Source: an uncultured Clostridia bacterium | GTDB lineage: Bacteria; Bacillota; Clostridia; Peptostreptococcales; Anaerovoracaceae | Reading direction: 5' to 3' | Length of the DNA: 12,425 nucleotides | Assembly: GCA_937928455.1 (NCBI GenBank) | Contig: CALFUG010000224.1 | Span: 1 to 12,425 of the forward strand | Part shown: in pieces, positions 7,994 to 12,425 of the stretch | Layout: the number at the start of each line of letters is the position of its first letter | Position numbering within the stretch: position 1 is the first letter of the stretch | Notes under the pieces: generated by a model | What the model saw: only the letters and a program-made list of their open reading frames with translations | What the model was told of the DNA's origin: nothing | Databases searched by the model: none | Position numbers and translations under genes: made by a program

Positions 7994-8021
7994 GGATGCA
8001 TTATATCATGGAGAGACAAAA

Positions 8022-8055
8022 AACAAAATAGACCACAATTGCGGTCTATTTTGTT
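8022..8055 (-). terminator. Terminator-like hairpin in the leader of the exonuclease-proA transcript (possible attenuator)
   Basis: On the minus strand a perfect 13-bp stem (AACAAAATAGACC / GGTCTATTTTGTT) with an 8-base loop is followed by more Ts (GTTTTTTG), the layout of an intrinsic terminator. It lies 29 bases before the exonuclease start and downstream of the minus-strand promoter at 8114-8142, so a transcript from that promoter must pass it. It could be an attenuator, or simply an insulator against antisense transcription from the proB side. Confidence 0.65.
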
Positions 8056-8113
8056 CAAAAGGGGTATTGGGATTAGAGATTAATGAGGTTATCAGGGGGA
8101 TAACCACAATTGA

Positions 8114-8142
8114 ATTATAGTCGAATGTTCGGATAAATGCAA
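8114..8142 (-). promoter_or_regulatory. Probable sigma-A promoter for exonuclease-proA
   Basis: Read on the minus strand: TTGCAT (complement of 8137-8142), 17 bases, then a perfect TATAAT (complement of 8114-8119). Predicted start of transcription is near 8107, giving a leader of roughly 114 bases. The same TTGCAT-17-TATAAT arrangement occurs before rplS. Confidence 0.6.
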
Positions 8143-8146
8143 CAAC

Positions 8147-8269
8147 TTGCGCAAAATTATTGGAATTATTTGCGGAAAGCGGAGAGAAACAACATATCTG
8201 TGGGATGAAGGCCACAATAAAGTGGAAGTGACACCGCAAAATGGTATAGAGGCTACCCGATATATTTGA
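8147..8269 (+). CDS. Short coding-like ORF (40 residues) upstream of proB, uncertain
   Basis: From a TTG at 8147, or from any point in the open frame after the TGA at 8111-8113, this frame encodes about 40 residues, including TTYLWDEGHNK and VEVTPQNGIEATRYI before a TGA at 8267-8269. The amino-acid mix (charged, with W, Y and G, no low-complexity bias) looks like real protein rather than chance translation of intergenic DNA. There is no good ribosome site before the TTG. It could be a true small protein, a leader peptide, or the remnant of a decayed gene. I do not recognise a family. Confidence 0.3.
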   Translation: MRKIIGIICGKRRETTYLWDEGHNKVEVTPQNGIEATRYI

Positions 8270-8284
8270 AAGGAGTGGCCGCTT

Positions 8285-8356
8285 GTGAAACCATGGAGAA
8301 TGTGGTACTATAATCGCAGCCGAGAGCCGTTGCAACAAGGCTTGTTGGGGGATTGA
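8285..8356 (+). CDS. Possible 23-residue ORF or leader peptide just upstream of proB
   Basis: A GTG at 8285 is preceded by a textbook ribosome site AAAGGAG at 8269-8275 with a 9-base spacer, and opens a 23-codon frame (start KPWRMWYYNRSREP..., end LLGD) stopping 21 bases before proB. Its ribosome site overlaps the TGA of the preceding short ORF, as in translationally coupled genes. An inverted repeat CAACAA/TTGTTG (8333-8338 with 8342-8347) lies inside it. It has two proline codons, too few to call it a proline attenuation peptide. Function unknown. Confidence 0.35.
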   Translation: MKPWRMWYYNRSREPLQQGLLGD

Positions 8357-8377
8357 TAAGAAAGGGAAGCGACAACG

Positions 8378-9175
8378 ATGGAATCAATGGGAGATTTGAT
8401 AAAGGGTAGTAAGAAAATTGTCTTAAAAATTGGGAGCAATGTGCTTTCTGATCCAAATGGGGTGGTAGACAAAACGGTTCTTCACGAAATCGTGGAGCAA
8501 GCAGCCGAGTTGGTCCGGATGGGAAAACAAGTCGTTATCGTGTCTTCCGGTGCGGGTATATGTGGTGTGGGTGCTATCAACAAGTGGACCCGGAGAGGCG
8601 ATATTAATTATAAACAAGCATTGTGTGCCATCGGGCAGGTAGAATTGATGATGGCATACAAGGAAGCCTTTTGGGATTACGGTGTTCATGTGGCGCAGAT
8701 TCTGTTGACCCGAGAGGATTTTTCGGATCAACATCGAACATTGAATATACGAAATGCACTGTTTACTTTGGTAGATGAAGGGGTGGTTCCCATTATTAAC
8801 GAGAATGACAGCGTGTCGGTGGACGAAATAAAAATTGGAGACAACGACACCTTAAGCGCATCGGCTGCAAATTTGTGGAATGCAGATTGTTTGATTGTGT
8901 TGTCGGACATCGATGGCGTCTATGACAAAGACCCTAAACGATATGAGGACGCCGCATTAATTGAAGAAGTCTGGGATATTGACGGGCTTTTGGAGGAAAT
9001 CGATGTGCTAGGGAAGAGTGACTTTGGGACAGGAGGCATTCTCACTAAAATTGAGGCCGCCCGCCGTGTGAATGAATATGGTATTCCTATGATTTTGCTG
9101 AATGGAAGAAAGAAAAACGTGATTCGTAAGGCCTGGGAAGGTCAGGAAATTGGAACTGTATTTTTTGGAAAATGA
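8378..9175 (+). CDS. proB: Glutamate 5-kinase (gamma-glutamyl kinase), PUA-less form
   Basis: ProB phosphorylates glutamate with ATP, the first and usually feedback-inhibited step of proline synthesis. The 265-residue protein is an amino-acid-kinase-fold domain only: KIVLKIGSN near residue 16, VIVSSGAG, the RNALFTLVDEGVVPIINENDSV block with NEND at 141-144, GDNDTLSA at 154-161, and LSDIDGVYDKDP. It ends after the kinase fold, whereas E. coli and B. subtilis enzymes are about 365 residues with a C-terminal PUA domain; the short form is known in several Clostridia and other lineages. The ATG at 8378 is taken as the start; the ribosome site AAAGGG at 8361-8366 is 11 bases away, somewhat far, and a second in-frame Met at residue 4 (8387) is possible. 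proC follows after about 12 bases. Confidence 0.95.
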   Translation: MESMGDLIKGSKKIVLKIGSNVLSDPNGVVDKTVLHEIVEQAAELVRMGKQVVIVSSGAGICGVGAINKWTRRGDINYKQALCAIGQVELMMAYKEAFWDYGVHVAQILLTREDFSDQHRTLNIRNALFTLVDEGVVPIINENDSVSVDEIKIGDNDTLSASAANLWNADCLIVLSDIDGVYDKDPKRYEDAALIEEVWDIDGLLEEIDVLGKSDFGTGGILTKIEAARRVNEYGIPMILLNGRKKNVIRKAWEGQEIGTVFFGK

Positions 9176-9187
9176 GGGGGGATGAAT

Positions 9188-9994
9188 ATGAAGCTAGGAT
9201 TCATCGGAGCCGGTAATATGGGAGGCGCACTCTTGAAAGGGTGCGTAGAATCAGGGAATTACGTCAGTCGTGACATTATGGTTTGCGACAAAGACCCGGA
9301 ACGTCGGAAAAACTGGGAAGATTTATTGTTGGTGAAAACCACAGAAGATATTGGCCAATTGGTGGCGCATAACGATCTCATTCTCTTGGCCATTAAACCG
9401 GACAGTTACGGAGAAGTGATGCCTTTGGTACAAGAGAATTGGGCGGCAGGAAAAATCTTGATTTCTATGGCAGCTGGCATATCTTTAAAATATATGGAAA
9501 AGATTCTCCCTTTGTCGGCGAAAATTATCCGCATTATGCCCAATACACCGGCGATGGTAGGAGAGGGAATGATTGCAGTAAGCCCCAATCGGAATGTTTC
9601 CAATCAAGACCTAGAGAAAGCCATGGAAATCTTTCGTAGTGTGGGAAAAGCGGAGGTGGTTCCGGAAGAATGGATGCACTGCATCATTGGTGTCAGTGGC
9701 AGTTCTCCGGCATACACATACCTCTATATTGAAGCCCTGATTGAAGGGGCCGTAAATAACGGAATGAATCTGGAAATGGCCACACGATTTGCGGCCCAGT
9801 CGGTGCTGGGGGCTGCAAAGATGGTGTTGGAAACGGGGGTGGAACCAAAGCAGCTTTGCCTGAATGTATGCTCTCCGGGAGGAACCACCATCGAGGCGGT
9901 AAATACACTTTTTGAAAATGGGTTTAAGGATAATGTGAAAGAGGCATTTCAAGCGGCGGTGGAGAAATCCAAGATTATGAACCGTACCGAGTAG
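9188..9994 (+). CDS. proC: Pyrroline-5-carboxylate reductase
   Basis: ProC reduces pyrroline-5-carboxylate to proline with NAD(P)H, the last step of the pathway. The protein (268 residues from the ATG at 9188) opens with a Rossmann dinucleotide motif GFIGAGNMGGALLKG. It continues with LAIKPDSYGEVMP, IIRIMPNTPAMVGEGM and the signature region GVSGSSPAYTYLYIEAL, and ends with CSPGGTTIEAVNTLFENGF; length and order are normal for the family. An ATG at 9182 would add two residues, but it directly abuts the GAGGGGGG stretch (9174-9181) that must be the ribosome site, so 9188 has the better spacing. It is cotranscribed with proB and followed at close range by the Nudix gene. Confidence 0.95.
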   Translation: MKLGFIGAGNMGGALLKGCVESGNYVSRDIMVCDKDPERRKNWEDLLLVKTTEDIGQLVAHNDLILLAIKPDSYGEVMPLVQENWAAGKILISMAAGISLKYMEKILPLSAKIIRIMPNTPAMVGEGMIAVSPNRNVSNQDLEKAMEIFRSVGKAEVVPEEWMHCIIGVSGSSPAYTYLYIEALIEGAVNNGMNLEMATRFAAQSVLGAAKMVLETGVEPKQLCLNVCSPGGTTIEAVNTLFENGFKDNVKEAFQAAVEKSKIMNRTE

Positions 9995-10023
9995 TCTTTA
10001 TGAAAGGAAGAAAAGAGGCCAAA

Positions 10024-10572
10024 ATGACGTTTGAGGAAAAAACCATTCACTCCGAAATGATTTATAAAGGGAAAATATTAAACCTTCGAAAGGATCGGGT
10101 ATTGGCGGTGAATGGTGGTATTTCCGAAAGAGAGATTGTGGAACATACCGGTGGTGTAGTGATGGCAGCGGTGCTTCCCGATGAGCAGATGGTTATGATT
10201 CGACAGTATCGCAAGGCCGTGGAACAGGTGGTGTTTGAAGCACCAGCTGGAAAGCTGGAGCCGGGAGAGAAATTGGAATCGGCGGCCCTTCGAGAGTTAA
10301 AAGAAGAGACGGGGTACCAAGCGGCCACCATCGAGTATATGGGTGCCTACTTTAGTAGTTGTGGATATACCACGGAAAAGCTGCATTTGTTTTTTCTGAA
10401 GGATTTGACACCTGGTGAGACATCCTTTGATGATAATGAAGCCATCGTTGTGGAAACATGGCCCTTGGATAGATTACGAGAAATGGTACTTCAAGGAGAA
10501 ATTGTGGATGCCAAGACGGCACTGATTATTTTATTAGCCTATGAAAAAAATAAGGCGGCCGGAAATGCATAA
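10024..10572 (+). CDS. nudF: Nudix hydrolase, ADP-ribose pyrophosphatase type
   Basis: The enzyme is expected to hydrolyse ADP-ribose to AMP and ribose 5-phosphate, a housekeeping role that removes reactive ADP-ribose. A complete Nudix box GX5EX7REUXEEXGU is present at about residues 76-98 (GKLEPGE, then RELKEETGY). It is preceded by the EIVEHTGGVVMAAVL and MIRQYRKAVEQVVFEAPAGKLE blocks characteristic of the NudF/ADP-ribose pyrophosphatase group. The start at 10024 (182 residues) has AGAGG at 10014-10018 with a 5-base spacer. The ATG at 10000 would add eight residues and has no ribosome site. It follows proC by 29 bases and is probably the last gene of the proB-proC transcript. In many Clostridia nudF precedes spoIIM and xerD; here spoIIM is absent and the XerD-like gene comes next. 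Confidence 0.9.
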   Translation: MTFEEKTIHSEMIYKGKILNLRKDRVLAVNGGISEREIVEHTGGVVMAAVLPDEQMVMIRQYRKAVEQVVFEAPAGKLEPGEKLESAALRELKEETGYQAATIEYMGAYFSSCGYTTEKLHLFFLKDLTPGETSFDDNEAIVVETWPLDRLREMVLQGEIVDAKTALIILLAYEKNKAAGNA

Positions 10573-10578
10573 TTGTTA

Positions 10579-10607
10579 TTGTAAACCGAAAGAGGGTGAG
10601 ATATAAT
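10579..10607 (+). promoter_or_regulatory. Sigma-A promoter for the XerD-like gene
   Basis: TTGTAA at 10579-10584, a 17-base spacer and a perfect TATAAT at 10602-10607 predict a start near 10614 and a leader of about 44 bases. The leader contains CTCCC (10615-10619), which can pair with GGGAG (10627-10631) inside the first Shine-Dalgarno-like stretch. Confidence 0.75.
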
Positions 10608-10637
10608 AGGGGCACTCCCAAGTAAGGGGAGGCACAA

Positions 10638-10694
10638 ATGGGGAGGTTCATGGTCTTATGGAAGCCTATCTGGAAGAGTTCATGGAATATTTAA
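10638..10694 (+). CDS. Possible 18-residue leader ORF overlapping the start of the XerD-like gene
   Basis: An ATG at 10638 has a near-perfect ribosome site AGGGGAGG (10625-10632) with a 5-base spacer, better than the site of the XerD-like gene itself, and opens an 18-codon frame in another register that ends at 10694, inside that gene. Three of its 18 residues would be Trp. It may regulate translation of the recombinase, or be an accident of a purine-rich leader. Confidence 0.25.
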   Translation: MGRFMVLWKPIWKSSWNI

Positions 10695-11557
10695 CAGAGG
10701 AACAAGGGAAAGCCAAGAACACAAGGGAGGCTTATCGGAGAGATCTGTTGGAATTCCAACGACGACTGGCGGAGAAGGAAATTATTGGTTTGGAAAAAGC
10801 TACCAACACAGAGGTGGTGGGGTATTTGCTGGACCTTAAGAATACAGGGAAATCTGCGGCTACTGTGAATCGGAAGGTGGCATCCCTTCGCGCATTTTAT
10901 CGATTTATGGTAGAGAAGGGGTACGTGAAAGAGAATCCCACTTTTCGAATCAAATCCCCGAAGATTGAGAGAAAAGAACTAGAGTATCTGACGGTAGAGG
11001 AAATGGACAAGTTGTTGTCCTTGCCGGACGGTTCTTTACGCGGTGTGCGAGACCGGGCAATCCTGGAAGTTTTATATGCCACCGGCATACGAGTTAGCGA
11101 AATTACGGAAGCCAATTTGGAGGATATCAATTTAAGAATGGGCTTTGTGACCTGTAAGGGTGAACACGGAAAGGCACGAATTGTGCCAATGGGGCGGCCG
11201 GCCAAAGCGGCATTAGAGGAGTATGTGTACGATGCCAGGCCTAAGCTTCTTCGAAAAGATCAAGAAAAGGGCAAAGAAGAAAGAGCCCTTTTTGTCAATT
11301 ATGCCGGGGATCGAATCACACGACAAGGTTTGTGGAAAATCATCAAAGAGTATGCCAAGAAAGCAGGTATTGAAAGCAACATAACCCCCCAAACATTGCG
11401 AAACTCTTTTGCCGTGCATATGATACAAAATGGAGCGGATATTAAGTCCTTGCAAGAGTTATTAGGTCACGAAGATCCTTCGGCCACCCAGGTGTTCCTG
11501 TCAGTCACCAAAAGCCGAATCAAGGATGTATATGACAATACCCATCCTCGCGCATAG
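10658..11557 (+). CDS. xerD: XerD-like tyrosine recombinase lacking the catalytic tyrosine (probable pseudoenzyme)
   Basis: The 299-residue protein has the two-domain layout of Xer recombinases: an N-terminal SAM-like core-binding domain (about 1-85) and a C-terminal catalytic domain (about 105-299) ending in the usual VYDNTHPRA. Aligned by eye with E. coli XerD, the first catalytic Arg is present (Arg145 in ATGIRVSEI), as are Lys167, Arg248 in TLRNSFAVH and His271 in LLGHEDPS. However, the His of the HxxR motif is Gln245 (PQTLR) and the nucleophile position is Phe280 (TTC codon, in TQVFLSV) where XerD has Tyr279. Without the tyrosine, strand cleavage by the normal mechanism is impossible, so it may bind DNA without cutting. 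No frameshift or stop is present. The GGGGAGG ribosome site (10640-10646) has an 11-base spacer. It may be a paralogue of a functional XerD encoded elsewhere. Confidence 0.88.
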   Translation: MEAYLEEFMEYLTEEQGKAKNTREAYRRDLLEFQRRLAEKEIIGLEKATNTEVVGYLLDLKNTGKSAATVNRKVASLRAFYRFMVEKGYVKENPTFRIKSPKIERKELEYLTVEEMDKLLSLPDGSLRGVRDRAILEVLYATGIRVSEITEANLEDINLRMGFVTCKGEHGKARIVPMGRPAKAALEEYVYDARPKLLRKDQEKGKEERALFVNYAGDRITRQGLWKIIKEYAKKAGIESNITPQTLRNSFAVHMIQNGADIKSLQELLGHEDPSATQVFLSVTKSRIKDVYDNTHPRA

Positions 11558-11576
11558 TGGAATTAGGAAAATTTGT

Positions 11577-11605
11577 TTGCATTCCCAAGTGGCCCATGCT
11601 ATAAT
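11577..11605 (+). promoter_or_regulatory. Strong sigma-A promoter for rplS
   Basis: TTGCAT at 11577-11582, a 17-base spacer and TATAAT at 11600-11605, with an extended -10 TG at 11597-11598. The predicted start is near 11612, just before the L19 leader. Confidence 0.85.
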
Positions 11606-11611
11606 ATCAAA

Positions 11612-11683
11612 GTTATTACGGGCGGTCCTCTGGAGGGGGAAAATGACTTCAAGAACGTCTTGGGAGAGAGGAGGAAATAACAA
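11612..11683 (+). promoter_or_regulatory. L19 ribosomal protein leader (autoregulatory 5' UTR)
   Basis: In the roughly 72-base leader, TCCTCT (11626-11631) can pair with AGAGGA (11667-11672), which overlaps the rplS ribosome site AGGAGG (11669-11674). Between them CAAGA-ACG-TCTTG forms a smaller hairpin, and CCTC can alternatively pair with the nearby GGGG. A structured leader of this kind upstream of rplS is known in Firmicutes as the L19 leader, thought to let L19 repress its own translation. Assignment to that family is from context and visible pairing, not a covariance search. Confidence 0.7.
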
Positions 11684-12022
11684 ATGGATATTATGCAGGC
11701 AGTAGGACAAGAGTACCTGAAGAAAGATATTCCGGAGTTTGGTGTGGGAGACACAGTAAAAGTGCACATCAAAATCAAGGAAGGAACCAGGGAAAGAATT
11801 CAGATATTTGAAGGATTTGTTCTCAAAAAACAAAATGGCGGCGTCAGCGAAACCTTTACGGTAAGAAGAATCGCTTCCGGAGTAGGCGTGGAAAAGACCT
11901 TTCCTGTACATTCGCCAAAAATCGAGAAAATCGAAGTAGTGCGTAAGGGCGATGTCAGAAGAGCAAAGTTGAACTACATGAGACAAAGAACCGGAAAAGC
12001 AGCCAAGATCAAATCCAAGTAA
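11684..12022 (+). CDS. rplS: 50S ribosomal protein L19
   Basis: L19 lies at the interface of the 50S and 30S subunits. The 112-residue sequence has the family's normal length and hallmarks: DIPEFGVGDTVKVHIKIKEG, RIQIFEGFVLKKQNGG, TFTVRRIASGVGVEKTFPVHSP and a basic tail with RRAKLNYMRQRTGKAAKIKSK-type sequence (the Y-R-GKAA-I pattern). AGGAGG at 11669-11674 with a 9-base spacer marks the start at 11684. It has its own promoter and leader, and is followed by a terminator and then rbgA, in line with the common Firmicute order rplS-(lepB)-rbgA-rnhB. Confidence 0.98.
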   Translation: MDIMQAVGQEYLKKDIPEFGVGDTVKVHIKIKEGTRERIQIFEGFVLKKQNGGVSETFTVRRIASGVGVEKTFPVHSPKIEKIEVVRKGDVRRAKLNYMRQRTGKAAKIKSK

Positions 12023-12037
12023 TGGAAGTAACTTCTG

Positions 12038-12060
12038 AAAGGACCCTATGGGTCCTTTTT
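12038..12060 (+). terminator. Intrinsic terminator after rplS
   Basis: AAAGGACCC (12038-12046) and GGGTCCTTT (12050-12058) form a 9-bp stem with a 3-base loop, followed by Ts to 12060. It should end or reduce transcription between rplS and rbgA. Confidence 0.88.
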
Positions 12061-12096
12061 CATCGTTTTAGAATCCTTTGGAAGGGAGAGAAAGAA

Positions 12097-12425
12097 ATGA
12101 GCACCATCAACTGGTATCCCGGGCATATGAAAAAAACCAGAGAACTCATTTCCGAAAACTTAAAGGCCGTTGACTTGGTGCTAGAAGTGCTGGATGCTCG
12201 CATTCCTCAATCTTCCCGCAATCCTATTCTGGATGAGTTAATCAAGAATAAGCGAAGAATTGTGGTGTTTAATAAGAGCGATCTGGCGGATAAAATAGCC
12301 ACCGACCAATGGATTCAAGCCTTTCAACATAGAGGTGTGGAAGGTGTTCGCATGAATGCCATGAGTGGAAAGGGCATAAAAGAACTATATAAAAGACTGG
12401 ATTCCTATCGGGAGGAAAAGAATGC
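12097..12425 (+). CDS. rbgA: Ribosome biogenesis GTPase RbgA (YlqF), 5' part
   Basis: The frame runs off the right edge after about 109 codons. RbgA is a circularly permuted GTPase that helps mature the 50S subunit in Firmicutes. The start INWYPGHMKKTRELI, the VLEVLDARIPQSSRNP segment (about 29-43) and the early G4 motif NKSD (59-62), placed before G1 as permutation demands, are diagnostic. An AMSGKGI segment near residue 90 corresponds to the G5 region, while G1 and G3 lie beyond the window. The ribosome site GGGAG (12084-12088) is 8 bases before the ATG. No clear promoter is seen between the rplS terminator and this gene, so expression may depend partly on readthrough from rplS. Confidence 0.95.
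   Translation, partial: MSTINWYPGHMKKTRELISENLKAVDLVLEVLDARIPQSSRNPILDELIKNKRRIVVFNKSDLADKIATDQWIQAFQHRGVEGVRMNAMSGKGIKELYKRLDSYREEKN

Larger units (their letters stand above)
7994..8377. other. Divergent control region between exonuclease-proA and proB-proC
   Basis: This 384-bp gap contains, left to right: a TATAAT on the minus strand adjoining the exonuclease start (8000-8005), a perfect terminator-like hairpin (8022-8055), a 7-bp hairpin GGTTATC/GATAACC (8087-8093 with 8099-8105), two copies of ACCACAATTG (8032-8041 and 8103-8112), a minus-strand promoter (8114-8142), the palindrome TTGCGCAA (8147-8154), and short coding-like frames to 8356. Weak plus-strand promoter candidates for proB are TTGAAT (8110-8115) with GATAAA (8132-8137, spacing 16), and the perfect TATAAT at 8309-8314, which lacks a good -35 box. 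I cannot decide between them. Confidence 0.6.

Noticed and set aside
8006..8338. 110-residue minus-strand open frame across the control region
   Set aside because: It runs through the terminator hairpin and both promoter candidates, has low-complexity hydrophobic composition and no ribosome site.
8333..8347. CAACAA/TTGTTG inverted repeat as a terminator before proB
   Set aside because: The stem is short and AT-rich with no T-run after it (GGGGATTG follows).
8140..8377. T-box riboswitch upstream of proB (as for proBA in Bacillus subtilis), suggested by AAAGGAGTGGCCGC at 8269-8282
   Set aside because: The T-box core AGGGTGGnACCGCG is not matched (the A-C of the motif is missing), and no intrinsic terminator stands between it and proB. 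AAAGGAG is better explained as a ribosome site for the GTG at 8285.
10658..11557. Integrase of a mobile element
   Set aside because: There are no flanking repeats, tRNA or phage genes. The sequence follows chromosomal XerD closely to the THPRA end and sits next to nudF, as in other Clostridia.
11501..11986. 161-residue minus-strand open frame opposite rplS
   Set aside because: It covers the rplS promoter, leader and coding region on the wrong strand; His/Phe/Ser-rich composition is typical of antisense translation.

Overview
The window looks like an ordinary chromosomal stretch from a Gram-positive, moderate-GC anaerobe of the class Clostridia. The basis is AGGAGG-type ribosome binding sites, the rplS-rbgA neighbourhood, S-layer-homology (SLH) surface proteins, a CD1871A-type small CXXC protein, and polyferredoxin-like redox proteins. 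I cannot name a genus from the sequence alone.

Left third (1-5633, all + strand, tightly packed, probably one operon entering from upstream): the 3' part of an M14 zinc carboxypeptidase with a C-terminal copper-amine-oxidase-N-like domain; an exported protein with three SLH repeats and a transglutaminase-like domain; a TlpA-type thioredoxin lipoprotein; a 64-residue membrane protein ending in a CXXC motif; a polytopic membrane 4Fe-4S protein; and a second SLH-transglutaminase. The three redox genes are thus sandwiched between two paralogous surface enzymes whose catalytic residue is a cysteine. The most interesting reading, which is inference, is that electrons pass from the membrane Fe-S protein through the small CXXC protein to the TlpA lipoprotein and keep exported thiols, perhaps those of the transglutaminases, reduced. 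A perfect 12-bp bidirectional terminator (5670-5701) closes this block.

Middle (5714-9994): the proline pathway from glutamate is complete but split. proA lies on the minus strand, translationally adjacent to a YprB-like exonuclease gene. proB (kinase domain only, no PUA domain) and proC lie on the plus strand. The two arms diverge from a 384-bp gap (7994-8377). This gap holds a convincing minus-strand promoter, a perfect 13-bp terminator-like hairpin placed before the exonuclease start (so a possible attenuator of exonuclease-proA), a repeated 10-mer ACCACAATTG, and two or three short coding-like ORFs just upstream of proB.

Right third (10024-12425): a NudF-type ADP-ribose pyrophosphatase; a XerD-like tyrosine recombinase with its own promoter, in which the tyrosine nucleophile is Phe and one catalytic His is Gln (probably a pseudoenzyme); rplS (L19) with a strong promoter and an SD-sequestering leader typical of L19 autoregulation; a terminator; and the 5' part of the ribosome-assembly GTPase gene rbgA.

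I see no tRNA, rRNA, CRISPR array, insertion sequence or prophage gene.
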